Assembly (NCBI RefSeq): GCF_026151205.1
Contig: NW_026971788.1
Coordinates: forward strand, 1-60,161
Source of the DNA: Bolinopsis microptera
Taxonomy: Eukaryota > Ctenophora > Tentaculata > Lobata > Bolinopsidae
Direction of reading: 5' to 3'
Length of the DNA: 60,161 nucleotides
Positions 40,635-51,995 of the stretch are shown here, piece after piece. The position numbers and the translations under genes were made by a program. Below the pieces are notes generated by a model that had not been told where the DNA came from, ran no database searches, and was given only the letters and a program-made list of their open reading frames with translations. Numbering within the stretch: position 1 is the first letter of the stretch; every line of letters begins with the position of its first letter.

Positions 40635-41436
40635 AATCTCCCTCCAAATTTTAGTGTCATCTGCATAAAGGGCGATATTGGTGCCTTCAGAGACACAGGA
40701 GAACATGTCATTTATAAATATTACAAACAATAGAGGGCCAAGTATAGAACCTTGAGGGACACCAGACCGAACTGGTAGAGAGGAAGACGTTTGGCCTCCT
40801 ATCACTACTTGTTGTTGTCGCCCCTCAAGATAGGACTTGATAAATTTAAGCATTAGTCCATCGACTTTAAAAATATTCTTTAATTTACTTAAAATGAGGT
40901 CATGCGAAACGCTATCAAAAGCTTTCGCAAAATCAAAATATATTATATCAGTCCTGGACCTGTTGTTCAGTGCAAGTGCAAGATTGTCCGTGAAAGGTAT
41001 CATTTGGGTTGTGCATGAACGTTCATTAACAAAACCGTGTTGTCGGTCATCCAACAGATCAGAACATGCAGCGTATAATGCAGTCTTTATGCACCTTTCA
41101 AATACTTTCATTACAAGAGATGTTAACGAGATAGGCCTGTAGTTCTCAACCGAAGACTTATCACCCTTTTTGTGCACTGGTACTACAAGTGCCAGCTTCC
41201 AATCAGGGGGTATGCATCCGCTTGAGAAAGACAGGTTAAATAAAACACTAAGTGGGTATGCAAGGCTTTGGGCACAGTTTTTGAGGACTTTCCCATGAAT
41301 CCCATCAGGGCCAGGGGCCTTGTTAGGATTTAACTTTTTAAGAATCAACAGAACATCTTCTCTACTAAACACAAGACTGGAAAAACAATCATCACGAAAA
41401 TCTATGTCAATGCCATAATCGCTCTCTTGAGAAAAC
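40635..41436 (-). pseudogene. LINE C: reverse-transcriptase fragment
   Basis: The - strand frame has [68 protein letters not shown] and the catalytic YADDTKIW. Upstream it includes [17 protein letters not shown]. It is cut just after the YADD box at the LINE B tail (40634) and on its other side where LINE A resumes. The form is Jockey/CR1-like. Not the same family as its neighbours. Confidence 0.9.
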
Positions 41437-42587
41437 TGCTATCTGAGTTGGTTTTTGAAGAAAAGAGCTTCTCTGATATTGTGACTCAATTTAACAATGG
41501 GTGTCAACATATACTAAATGTACATGCTCCAGAATATTCCAAAACCATCAAAGACATTCCCACTGCTCCCTGGTTTGATGGCGAATACAAAGTTGCTAGA
41601 GCCGATAGAAGAAAGGCTGAGAAAGCCTGGAAAAAGTCAAGTCTCGAAATTGATCATTCTATCTTTGTTCATTTGCGAGAGCACTGTTCAGAGCTGACTC
41701 TCAAAAAGAAAAAACTGTTTTTCTCTAATACCTTCCAGAAATACAAACACTCACAAAAGAGCCTTTACAAATTTGTAGACACTTTCCTGGATAAAGAAAA
41801 GGACCTCACTTTACCATCTTCAGAAAATCTTCAGGAAACTGTAAATGCCTTCAACCAGTATTTTACTGAAAAAACTGAGAAAATCCGAACATCATTTCCC
41901 AACACTACTGTGACTAATAGTTCTCCAAACTTCAATGGCCAGGCATTATCTGAATTTAGAAAAGCTACTATTTTTGAAGTCAGAGAATTGATCAAAGAAT
42001 CTGGCATCAAAACCTCATTGATTGATCCACTACCTAAAGAACTCTTGTCAGAGCACCTTGAGCTAATCCTCCCTACCCTTTGTGATATTATCAACGTTTC
42101 TCTTTCAACCGGAAGTATGGAGGGAATCAAGTTAGCACATCTCACTCCCCTGATCAAAGGTGACTCCCTAGACACTGAGAATTTAAAGAATTATAGACCC
42201 ATCTCTAATCTTACATTCATCGGTAAACTCATTGAGCGCTTTGTATTAAAATGCCTCAATGAACATCTAGCCAAGAATAATCTCAACATTGACCACCAGT
42301 CTGGTTACAAAAAGCATCACAGCACAGAAACACTCCTCATTACCATAGTCAATGACCTCCTCATAGCCACTAATGAAAACACAGCAACAGTTGTAATGCT
42401 TTTAGACCTGAGTGCTGCATTCGACACAGTTGACCATATCAAATTGATCAATATATTGAAGTGTGAGATTGGGATTGCGGGAACAGCCTTGAAATGGTTC
42501 ACCAGCTTCATCCGTGGTCGTTGTCAAAAAGTCAAGATAGGTGACCTAGAATCTGAAGAAATTGTAATAAAGTTTGGTGTCCCACAG
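41437..42587 (+). pseudogene. LINE A, linker and first half of the reverse transcriptase
   Basis: Continues the reading of 38248-38735: ILNVHAPEYSK, TAPWFDGEY, then HLTPLIKGDSLD, NYRPISNLTFIGKLIERF, VVMLLDLSAAFDTVDH and VIKFGVPQG. It stops exactly after GVPQG at 42587, where antisense gag sequence begins. A short continuation, LGPVLFNIYIRSIY, is found at 48341-48378, so about 5.75 kb has been inserted in this box. The YADD box and everything after are missing. Confidence 0.9.
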
Positions 42588-42588
42588 G

Positions 42589-42976
42589 GCTGGTGTTCCA
42601 CGCTTGAGATACCGCACACAAACTGATCCCTTATTCTCTCATTCAGTTGGGCCTGCTCAAACATACACTTGATTGCCTGCTCTCTCAGTTTAGTGACAAA
42701 CTGTCCTGTGTCCTCTCCACTTCTTTGCTTCAACATATAAAACATATGGCGCTCAGAAAGTATCGTAGGTTTCGGTGCCATGTGAGCTTTGAGAACTTCC
42801 TCGATGGATTTTAGGCTTTCTCCAAGGAGTTCTTTTGGTGCTAAAAGATTCTTAATCCTCGTGAACATTTCCGTATCCATCGAATTCATGAGATGTATCA
42901 CCACCTTCTTTCTCATGGTCTCTGTAGCATTTGTTTCTGCATCAGATGGTGCGTCTGGGTTCGCGAATGTTGGCAT
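42589..42976 (-). pseudogene. Gypsy-like Gag fragment, main part
   Basis: The - strand reads MPTFANPDAPSDAE, MRKKVVIHLMNSMD, FTRIKNLLAP, then ERHMFYMLKQRSGEDTGQFV, LREQAIKC, LNERIRDQFVCGI. The pattern of Phe and Arg with Glu-Asp/Glu-Ser, a short Leu-Arg helix with Cys, and the DxFVCG close is that of Ty3/Gypsy capsid domains. It ends at the LINE A junction. The matching N-terminus is 5.1 kb away at 48113-48193. Confidence 0.8.
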
Positions 42977-42989
42977 TGTCAGATCCTGC

Positions 42990-44042
42990 TCTTATACTGG
43001 TGATTCAGACCCACCCCTATCCCCCACAATCCCAGCACCCCTTGCCTCAGCCATAGACGCAGTTACATCAAAGTGCAGACTGACCCATAAGCCCAACTCC
43101 ATCCTAATAAACTACTACCCTCCCTCAGTTGATACCACCACTAGTAGCAAGCTCCCTTTTCACTCTGACGATGAGTCTGAGATTATTGCTAACTCAGAAA
43201 TTGCTACTATCAGCATAGGCGACGTCAGGAAGGTGCGCTTTAAGTGCATCTATGAGACCGGAAACGAAGCCTCAACTGAGTATGTTCATAGTGTGAGTCC
43301 AGAATCTAACTCAGTGTATGTGATGACACGATCGTCACAAGCCTGGTATCGTCACGGTATTGATGAAACAGGTCCTGCTGAAACTCAGTCTTCTGTGCAG
43401 ACAGGAAGGTTCTCCATCACACTGAGAACTGTGAGCAAACAGTTTAGCCGGAGCTGCATCATCATGGGCGACTCTAACACCAAGCCCATCAAGTTCGGTG
43501 TCGGTACTGGAACCCTTGGACAGTCCTTCCCAGGTGAACGTGTTAAAGCCAACAAGGTCAGTGCAATAGACCCTAAGCTCTGCATTGGTTATAGCAACGT
43601 CATCTTAGTTTGTGGGACCAACGATCTACGAGTTGAAAATGTGCAGTCACCTGGTGATATACACCAGCTGGTAGACATTCTCCACCTGAAAATCCAGCAG
43701 ATCCAGAAACTGTGCCCTAAGGCGAAGTTGTTTGTCACAGCAGTTTTACCGTCTAGACTCCCTAAGATGAATAAAAACATTATGGCATTCAACAGCTTGG
43801 TTGATGAAATGTTGTACTCTAGCTTTAACCAGACTGTATGGCACCTTGGTGTTGGCCACTTTTTAGACGGTAAAGGGTTGCTTGCTATGAAACTCGCGAG
43901 AAATGGTGATGAAATCCATCTCGGAGAGCTTGGTATTGCTAAATTTGTGAGATGTCTGAAACAGTGGGTGTATGTGAGGGAGAGACAGGAGAGAGTAAGA
44001 CAAAGGAAGGCCACCCGACCAGTGGGAGTTTATCCCACTTAG
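42990..44042 (+). CDS. LINE B ORF1 with SGNH/esterase-like domain, 5'-truncated
   Basis: The open frame nominally begins at 42789, but before about 42986 it is antisense gag, so the true ORF1 part is about 350 residues. The C-terminal 200 residues form an SGNH hydrolase-like domain: SCIIMGDSNTKPIKFG (block I, GDS), VILVCGTNDLR (block III, GTND), LFVTAVLPSR, and EIHLGELGIAKFV near the end (block V, IHL). This is closer to a catalytic consensus than ORF1 of LINE E. It ends with TAG at 44040-44042; ORF2 begins seven bases later in the same frame. Confidence 0.85.
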   Translation, partial: SYTGDSDPPLSPTIPAPLASAIDAVTSKCRLTHKPNSILINYYPPSVDTTTSSKLPFHSDDESEIIANSEIATISIGDVRKVRFKCIYETGNEASTEYVHSVSPESNSVYVMTRSSQAWYRHGIDETGPAETQSSVQTGRFSITLRTVSKQFSRSCIIMGDSNTKPIKFGVGTGTLGQSFPGERVKANKVSAIDPKLCIGYSNVILVCGTNDLRVENVQSPGDIHQLVDILHLKIQQIQKLCPKAKLFVTAVLPSRLPKMNKNIMAFNSLVDEMLYSSFNQTVWHLGVGHFLDGKGLLAMKLARNGDEIHLGELGIAKFVRCLKQWVYVRERQERVRQRKATRPVGVYPT

Positions 44043-44048
44043 TTTATC

Positions 44049-47000
44049 ATGATTATGAAACTTATTAAAGATGTGTGCGACCCCTGTAGTAAATACATTA
44101 ATATTGGCCAGCCACTCTTAGAATGTGAAAATTGCAGCAAAGTTGTTCATACTAAGTGCTTCAGATCCGCGAAATTTACAAGCAAAAACGGTCTATGTAT
44201 GTGCAGTGATTGCTGTAGTACAATAGAAGATAGGTATTGCCCATTTCCAAGCAGCCAAAGATATGATGATTCAGATAAATTCTATGATACAAACAACCAG
44301 GAAGATGTCACCATAGCTAAATTCTCTTCAATACTTGAAGACTGTAAGCGTTACACAAAACAAGAACTAGCAAACTCAATCAGCAAACTTTTTCCTGAGA
44401 AAAATAAAAATTCTGCTTATCTGCCTGCTCTGTTTTGCAATATAGATGGGTTTGCTAGTAATTTTGACAGCTTTTTAATAGAACATAAGACCCTCCCGTG
44501 TAATTTTGATGTCATTGGATTGGCTGAGACCAACATCGATCCAAGCCAACAAGGCTTATACCAAATCCCCTCCTATACAACATTTTGTCAAGTACCATTC
44601 CCTGATAAGAAAAAAGGAACAGGAGTATCCTTATATGTCTCTGATCGCCTGAATGCTGTAGTAATCGAAAATCTATCTCACTGTACAAAAGATATTGAGT
44701 GCTTATTTGTTGAAATTACTCTTAGCTCGGGTGATAAACTGACATATGGGGTTGCTTATCGTCCTCCAAATGGCTGTAGTGAGACCTTTTGTCAAACTCT
44801 TGAGGATATATCTAAGCAGTTGGCTGGTAAAAAGTTCCATATTCTTGGCGATTTTAACTCTAACCTCCTCAATGTACAAACCTCCAGCCAGCTATTTGAG
44901 GACACGTTACTTCGTAACAATATGTATCCTACTATATCACTTGCTACCCACTTCCGTCCTAACTGTAAAAACTCATGTATTGACAATATCCTCACATCAG
45001 AGATAGATCATGTACTTCTCTCCGGTGTATTGAATGATAGGATTGGTGACCATGCCTTTATATTCACCTTCACGTCAATTCCTACCGAAAACAGTACTGA
45101 AAAACTTAAACATGTTCGCTACTATGATTATTCAAGTTCCAAACTCACTAATTTTGTTAATGAACTCGAGGTGAAGGTGAATGACTTGACTCCCTCGGTA
45201 AACTTCAATGAGTTCTTGGACTGCTTCAATGAAACACTTGATAAACACTGTAAGCTTGATGTTCCAAAAGTTACCAAAAGGACTCCCAAACTCAACCCGT
45301 GGATTACCGATGGAATCATTGTCTCAGTTGAAAGAAAACATGAACTCTGTAGAGACTGGTCAAGCACTGTAACAAATAGAAACCCTGAGGGTAATGTACT
45401 GCTCTATAAAGTCTTCAGTGACTACCGAAGAATGCTTAAAAGTATTATCAATGTCGCCAAACGATCGTACTACTGCAATGAAATCCATAAAAATATAGAA
45501 AACAGCAAAAAAACGTGGCAGATAATCAATGAGCTCAGGGGCAAGAAAAAGAAGCAAACTAAGCCTCCCTTTATCATAAACAACGAACGAATCATGAATC
45601 GTAGAGTCATAGCCAATGGATTCAACTCTTACTTTGTTTCTATTGCCCCTAAGCTCAATGAAACACTTAGTAGCAGTGAGGCCTCTGGTTTACCAATTCT
45701 CCCTATAAAAACATTCTATGATTTCCTTGGAAAGACTAATGAAAAATCGATTATGTTAGAAGACTGTACACCTTATGAGATAACGGAAATAATAAAAGGA
45801 TTTGAAAATGGAAAAGCAAGTGATATTCCTGTTAGTGTAATCAAAAGATCATCTCACGTAATTACACCGATCCTTAGTCGATACATCAACATCTTAATGT
45901 CTAATGGCACGTTCCCCGACGTTCTAAAGACTGGTAGAATAACTCCTGTATTTAAGAAGGGAAACCCTGAAGAGATAGAAAACTACCGCCCAATCTCTAC
46001 TCTCTCTATATTTGGTAAAATCTTTGAAAAGATCATTTACTCAAGAATATATTCGTTTGCTAGCTCACAGGGTATAATATCTAAAACACAATTTGGCTTC
46101 AGGCAGTCACACTCTACTTCACATGCAGTTAATCACTCAGTAAACCTTATAACTGAATCTCTAAAACTTAAGCATCATGTCTTAGGCATATTCATAGACC
46201 TTAGCAAAGCTTTTGATACAATAGATCATGGTACATTACTTGTCAAATTACAGGGCTATGGGATACGTGGGGTGGCAAATGATCTTATAAAAAGTTACTT
46301 AACAAATAGATCACAATATACTGAAGTTGTTGGTGAGAAATCTGACGCCTTGAAAATACAGTTTGGAGTCCCTCAGGGTTCGATTCTTGGACCTCTCTTA
46401 TTTCTCCTATATATTAATGATATCGCCAACAGCTCCAGTTTGGGATCATTTGTCACCTTCGCTGATGACACCAATATATTTGTGACTGGGAAATCTAAAA
46501 AGGAGGCATATATGCGTGGTAATTCTCTTTTAGCTAGTTTATATTCCTACATGCGAGCAAACAAACTCCATGTCAACTTGTCTAAATGCTGTTTCATTCA
46601 CTTTAAACCAGCATCGTCCTCCCAGACTGACAATAATTCTGAATATACTCTAACCATTGATAACTTTCCAATAAAACAAGTTGCATCTGCTAAGTTTCTG
46701 GGAGTCGTCATCGATGAAAAGCTAACCTGGGAAGAACATATAAAATCACTTAGGCGTTCTCTAGCCATGCAACATCAACTCTCTGCCGCCTACGCTGCTC
46801 CCTCCCAGATTTCTTACACCGCCAGTTGTATTACACTCTATTTGAATCACACCTCTCCTATTGTATCACGGTTTGGGGTGGGGCAGCCAAAACTCGTATA
46901 AGTTCTGTATTCAAAGCACAAAAATATTGTCTCAGGGTACTGTTTGGCGACAGGGAGGCATACCTAGATAAATTTAAGACCTGTGCTCGTGCTCGACCGT

Positions 47001-47443
47001 TTGGCAACCAAAATCTGAACAAAAAATTTTTCTTGAAAGAGCACACGAAACCTTTGTTCAAGGAACACGGAATACTTGCCGTCCAAAACCTGTACACTTA
47101 CCATTGTTTCCTTGAGCTCTATAAAATCATGAAATTCCGTGCTCCGATTTCCCTCCATGAAAATTTCACCTGCTCAAGTAGGAAACCCACCCTTATACTA
47201 AGCCAAGCAGACCCCCCTGACAACTTCAATAGCAGAACGACTCGTATTTGGAACGTAATTGTGCCTAAGCTTGGTATACGTGACTACTGTCTAAGTGTGG
47301 CCTGCCTGAAGTCTAGGATGAAGCAATCACTGCTCGTCAACCAGCATAACCATGCTGATCTTGATTGGACAAACAAAGATTTCGAATGCTCTAATCTAAA
47401 TTTTGACATTAAGTCTACCCTAGGGTCCACACATCCAAAATGA
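44049..47443 (+). CDS. LINE B ORF2: PHD finger, endonuclease, reverse transcriptase (one frameshift)
   Basis: Residues 9-60 are a PHD finger (CDPC, CENC, HTKC, CSDC). The endonuclease (about 120-350) has ALFCNIDGFASNFD, GLAETNID, HILGDFNSN and a GDHAFI close. The reverse transcriptase (about 600-830) has [51 protein letters not shown] and FADDTNIFV. The frame of 44049 ends at 46901; the C-terminal part (YYTLFESHLSYCITVWGG onwards) is in another frame that overlaps and ends at 47443. Comparison with LINE G places a one-base indel near 46765. The domain set matches LINE F, to which it is a distant relative. Confidence 0.92.
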
Positions 47444-48112
47444 TTATCTTGAAATTGAAAATTAGCTGGGTGTGCATTTTCCTTTGTCTTACTAACGTGT
47501 GTGAGCGCAGTGTAGTGAGAAAGTGTTTTTAACAGATTTATTATTAGACTTAGGATTATGATTTTTAATATATTACATTGATATAAGATTTATTTTTGAT
47601 AGGTACTTAATAAAGTTGATGAATTTCCCTCCCTATTAAAATTTTAAACCCATTTAGTGAAAATTAATAAACGAAGATCTAGATATTGATACATATTATA
47701 ACCAACATTGCTTATATTCTGCCTTGTAAACAAAGAGCAAATCTTCTTAATGCCTCCTTCCTGTCCTAAAACTAAAACTTCGTCCTATTAAAGTAAAGGC
47801 CAGTTGTTACCACAAGCTATTATACCGTCCCTCTCAAAAACATGCCTCAGCCTCCATCAAAAACAATTTTAGTTTTCAGTCCTTCTAGTTTCCAAAAATC
47901 TACCGAGCTAGTGTTCTGGTGTGCACAAAAGCCCCTAAGCCCGTGCATTCCTTGCCCCGCTAGCTGCCAGTCCTTGACAAACTTCCAATAGCAAAGATCA
48001 ACTAGTCATTTACAAATTGAGCACTATACAATTTTAATTGTTTTAAATATTTGACTTTGTAAAATGAGCTAAAACATTGATTTATTAGTTTCATTGATTT
48101 ATTAGTTTCATT

Positions 48113-48193
48113 GAAATGGTATCTGAACTTCTCAAACCAGTTTGAGATGTCTGCATTCGAAGTTAGTAAGTCTTTATAAGTCCTCGTCGCCAT
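48113..48193 (-). pseudogene. Gypsy-like Gag fragment, N-terminus
   Basis: Starting at ATG 48193 on the - strand: MATRTYKDLLTSNADISNWF then EKFRYHF, cut at the LINE B end. With the part at 42976-42589 it forms one Gag N-terminal/capsid region split by LINE B. The 5' side (48194-48340) is AT-rich and may be the leader or part of an LTR; no primer-binding site was recognised. Confidence 0.65.
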
Positions 48194-48377
48194 TGTGGTA
48201 ATGTAGAGGAGAAGTAACAACTCGTTTTAATCCATAGAAAGGCTATAAAAGGAATATGAATGAGTTAGTAAACAATGTCTAATAACCATATACATATTAA
48301 ACAATTCAGAGTATAATATCAAATATATCAATAAATATAACACTTGGCCCTGTGTTGTTCAATATCTACATCCGCTC

Positions 48378-49109
48378 AATTTACTTTGTGAAAGTGCTTG
48401 TGGACGTATTTACCACATAAAAAACTGTCTACCTATAAAACTGCACAAGCAGATATACCACACACTATTTGAATCACACCTTACGTTCGCCATCTCAGTA
48501 TGGGGTGGTGTCTCTAACCAAGTTATCAACCCTGTATTCTTAACACAGAAGAGATGTATTAGAATAATTTTTGGAGATGCAAACTCATACCAAAACAAAT
48601 TCAAAACATGTGCTCGTTCTAGACCTATTCAATGTAAAATACTGGGTAAATGTGAGTCTAATGTTGATAACTCTGTTAATCCACGTATCAAACCATGTGC
48701 AAAGTGTGTCCGCTCTAAATCGGTAGTTCATAATAAACTTGTTAGACCCTTATGTTGTCAAAAACTAGGAGCTGAATTCTATTCCAAGGAATCAACCAAA
48801 CCATTATTTAACAGTCATAAACTCCTTACTGTTCATAATCTTTACAAACTTCGTACTATAACTGAACTTTTTAAAATAGTGAAATATAGGGTACCCATAT
48901 CTCTCTACTCTTTACTTAACATGTCTGAACTGAGGGATGACCGTCTAATACCACCAAAGCCAAGCCATAACTTTATTTATAAATCTTCTTGGCTTTGGAA
49001 TCAATTCAAGGACTCCAATCCACAGAACAAACCTGACTTTGTGAACACATCCTGTAACTCAATCAAATCAAGGCTAAACCGATCTCTTCTAAAAGCTTCT
49101 ACAAGTTAA
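48378..49109 (+). pseudogene. LINE D: C-terminal tail of an ORF2
   Basis: 5'-truncated. Readings: LLCESACGRIYHIKNCLPIK, IYHTLFESHLTFAISVWGG, FLTQKRCIRIIFGDANSYQN, and to the end SRLNRSLLKASTS. There are clear counterparts in LINEs B and G. The frame seems continuous from 48378 to the stop at 49107-49109. A Cys-rich insert (CESNVDN to CAKCVRSKS) sits between the FGD block and the ESTKPLF block. It has no catalytic part. Its 3' UTR is interrupted by the Penelope-like element after 44 bases. Confidence 0.85.
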
Positions 49110-49153
49110 ATCATCGTATCTCTTATATGTTTTTAACCCAACTCCACTCAGTT
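49092..49153 (+). repeat. 62-bp direct repeat, left flank of the Penelope-like element
   Basis: Identical to 51996-52057. It includes the last codons and stop of LINE D, so it is target sequence, not element sequence. The 12 bases CGATCTCTTCTA stand before this copy (49080-49091) and after the other copy (52058-52069). Confidence 0.92.
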
Positions 49154-51995
49154 TTATTTTGATACGCAACACCACCCCTATGGATCAGACAGCAAACAGT
49201 GCAGAATCCACAGAAACACCTAATCAACACACCAACCTTACAACACAAACACCTAATCAACACACCAACCCTACCACCCAACTTTCATTTAATGACTCAC
49301 TCATATCACTATTTGGACAGCATGCATCCACACTGGCCAAAACCACCTCTCACAGCATAGAACACATGGCCATTAACTCATGTCACATATCATTCCTGAA
49401 AGCCTGCCGTGATCACTCACTCATCCCTAAGGGACTCAGACTCACCAACCCACTATCCACCAAACGCTCAACTGAAGTCCTCACTCACGCATCTAACCTC
49501 CTCATCACTGAAAGACTCAACCACTATCGCCTCAAATATGCACAACACAAACGCACTTATGAGCACAACCTCAGACACATAGAATCACTCATAACCCCTC
49601 AATATTTTCAGAAACTAGGACACCTCAACACCAAAAAATCCTCATACACCCACAGAAAACAACTCCTTACTCACCAAAAGAAGTTCGCGGTACTACTCTC
49701 AGAATACGACACCCCGTTCCTCTCACCCTACGACACTCTTAAAACGCTCGACATACCCTCTCCCACATTTCATGGTCCCCTCCTCAAGACCTCACCTACC
49801 CCCAAGAAAGACACCACAGCCAAAACAGTGATCAACCTCTCTGGACAGACCCTCTCCACAGCTGAAACTGACGTACTCTCCCTTGGACTGAAGTTCGTCC
49901 CGACACCCACCTCAGATCCTACCCCCGACCTGGCTCCCCTCATACAGAATATCACTAAACAACTAGGAGAAGGCATGGAAGCCTCAGCCACATATCAGGT
50001 CACCTCTGTATTATCTAAATTTGACAATAAACGTGACATGACCACCGACAATTTGACTCCACAACAACGTACCGCTCTTAAATCTTTAAAATCTAAGAAA
50101 TCAGAATTGAAATTTCTTCCTGCTGATAAGGGCAACGCCACTGTTGTACTTACTCACGATCAATACATAACCAAAGTTACCGACCACTTATCCTCAGGTA
50201 GTTACACCCTCTTAACGAAAGACCCCACTCAATCCGTTACCACTAAACTACAGAAAGTCCTCAAGAAACTACACACCGACAAGAAGATCACGACCGACCT
50301 ATACCACAAGATGCGCAACCTACATCCTAGATGGCCTCAACTTTACGGACAACCTAAGATACACAAACCCGGCGCACCTATCCGTCCCGTAGTCAGCTTC
50401 TACAACACCCCCCTCCAAGCCCTCCACAAAGTCCTCGCATCTTTCCTCAAACCCCTAGCCCAGAACCCCTTACGCCTCAAAGACTCTTCCGACTTCAAAC
50501 ATCGCTTCGACTCCTCTCTCAATCCCTCCTTCCACTACCACGCCTCCTTAGACGTCCAATCCTTGTACACCTCCTGTGACATGCGCCTAGCCCTCAAAAC
50601 TGTCATCTCCTCCTTTGAACAGAACCCCTCTCGTCTTCCCTCCAATGTCACCACCACCACCATAGGCTCCCTTATCAACTTTTGCCTTGACAACTCATAC
50701 CTTGAATTCAACGGCTCCTTCTACTCCCAAGACGAAGGTGGTACAATGGGATCCCCTCTCATTGTTGAACTAGCTGAAATCCGCCTTGCTGAAATCGAGA
50801 CCTTAGCTTTATCCTCATGTCCTGACCCTCCGAACACTTACTCCCATTTCGTTGACGACGGCCTTGGATCTTTCAGAGACAGAAACCACGCAGAATCCTT
50901 CCTTACATTCCTTAACTCCCTTACTGAAGACCTCAACTTTACCCAAGAACATCCCTCTACACACGGAACTATACCCTTCCTTGACGTTCTCATCCACCCT
51001 GACAAATCCACATCAGTCTACAGAAAACCCACCCACACCAACCTCTACACCAAGTACTCCTCCTGCACCACCAACTCATCTAAGAACGCAGTTATCCGAT
51101 CACTGACCAGAAGAGCCCACAACATCTGCTCACCCCAACACCTTGACGACGAACTCCAGACAGTACGACACATTTGCCTCCAGAACGGCTTCCCTCCTCA
51201 CCGCATCACCACCATCATGGACGAAGTACAACGGAAATTCACCAACCCCTCTCGCCACCAATCCCTAGCCTCATTCAACCGACAGACCCGTGAACATGCC
51301 CTTAGTGTTTCTCTTCCTTTCCATCCCTCCCTATCCAAACCCATCTCCAAGATACTCGGACAACACGACATCAAAGTCACCCACTCCTCTGCTACCTCCC
51401 TCCGCAACCTCCTCACCAAAACGAAGACCACACCCCCTACTCACCTCACTCCCAACACCATCTACGAAATTTCCTGCTCACAGTGCCCCTCCAAATACGC
51501 CGGACAGACCTACAGACCCTTGGTCCACCGCATGAAAGAACACGAACGATGCTACAGACTCAACAACGCCATCGACGAATCCACAGACAGAATAAAATCA
51601 GCCCCTGCACATCATGCCCTGACCACCGGCCACACCATCTCCTGGAACAACATCGAAGTCCTCAAATCCCTCACCTCACGCTCCCAACTTGACCTCACAG
51701 AACACGCAGCTATACAAATACGACAACCAGCTATGAACAGAACAGACCGCGCACCCAAATGTAGTTCCCTCTGGGACCCCATTCTTCCTAAAATTGCCAA
51801 ATCCTTAAAGTCCAGACCATCTGGCATTTCCTTCTCAACCTCAACAGAAGACTAAATTTTTTATTGACATTGTACTGTAATTTTCACTTTTCCACCCACA
51901 CCTCCCCCACCCTCCATCCCTGACACCACTCAATCACATATAAGCATTGTCCACCACATCACATTCAGCTGACGACGATTAACACATGTTTATTG
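49154..51995 (+). mobile_element. Penelope-like retroelement (PLE), apparently complete in its coding part
   Basis: 2842 bp between 62-bp perfect direct repeats. It contains one long frame with a PLE reverse transcriptase and a GIY-YIG endonuclease. Its base use (C-rich, A-rich on the coding strand, few G) is unlike the surrounding LINEs. No long terminal repeats of its own were seen. Confidence 0.92.
49180..51855 (+). CDS. Penelope-like polyprotein: reverse transcriptase plus GIY-YIG endonuclease (about 891 aa)
   Basis: The frame is open from 49159, but the first ATG is at 49180. The N-terminal 300 residues are Thr/Pro/His-rich with a helical stretch. The reverse transcriptase (about 310-640) has FLPADKGNATVVL, PQLYGQPKIHKPGAPIRPVV (the PLE template-grip motif), ASLDVQSLYTSCD (motif A), EGGTMGSPLIVELAE (motif B) and YSHFVDDGLGSF (motif C, FVDD). 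After about residue 790, IYEISCSQCPSKYAGQT, HRMKEHERC and the closing NRT form a GIY-YIG nuclease with the CxxC found in many PLEs. No lesion is seen, so the element may be recent. Motif B ends VELAE where SPxxAN is common. Confidence 0.95.
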   Translation: MDQTANSAESTETPNQHTNLTTQTPNQHTNPTTQLSFNDSLISLFGQHASTLAKTTSHSIEHMAINSCHISFLKACRDHSLIPKGLRLTNPLSTKRSTEVLTHASNLLITERLNHYRLKYAQHKRTYEHNLRHIESLITPQYFQKLGHLNTKKSSYTHRKQLLTHQKKFAVLLSEYDTPFLSPYDTLKTLDIPSPTFHGPLLKTSPTPKKDTTAKTVINLSGQTLSTAETDVLSLGLKFVPTPTSDPTPDLAPLIQNITKQLGEGMEASATYQVTSVLSKFDNKRDMTTDNLTPQQRTALKSLKSKKSELKFLPADKGNATVVLTHDQYITKVTDHLSSGSYTLLTKDPTQSVTTKLQKVLKKLHTDKKITTDLYHKMRNLHPRWPQLYGQPKIHKPGAPIRPVVSFYNTPLQALHKVLASFLKPLAQNPLRLKDSSDFKHRFDSSLNPSFHYHASLDVQSLYTSCDMRLALKTVISSFEQNPSRLPSNVTTTTIGSLINFCLDNSYLEFNGSFYSQDEGGTMGSPLIVELAEIRLAEIETLALSSCPDPPNTYSHFVDDGLGSFRDRNHAESFLTFLNSLTEDLNFTQEHPSTHGTIPFLDVLIHPDKSTSVYRKPTHTNLYTKYSSCTTNSSKNAVIRSLTRRAHNICSPQHLDDELQTVRHICLQNGFPPHRITTIMDEVQRKFTNPSRHQSLASFNRQTREHALSVSLPFHPSLSKPISKILGQHDIKVTHSSATSLRNLLTKTKTTPPTHLTPNTIYEISCSQCPSKYAGQTYRPLVHRMKEHERCYRLNNAIDESTDRIKSAPAHHALTTGHTISWNNIEVLKSLTSRSQLDLTEHAAIQIRQPAMNRTDRAPKCSSLWDPILPKIAKSLKSRPSGISFSTSTED

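Larger units (their letters stand above)
42986..48112 (+). mobile_element. LINE B: large non-LTR retrotransposon inserted in the gag fragment
   Basis: Holds ORF1 (5'-truncated), ORF2 with one frameshift, and a 3' UTR that ends in two copies of ATTGATTTATTAGTTTC. The second copy of the tail at 39087-40634 sets the 3' limit. Antisense gag lies on both sides, which shows the insertion site. Confidence 0.88.

Noticed and set aside
42524-42976. Single 150-residue protein
   Set aside because: The first 128 or so residues are gag; the last 20 are antisense LINE A across the insertion junction.
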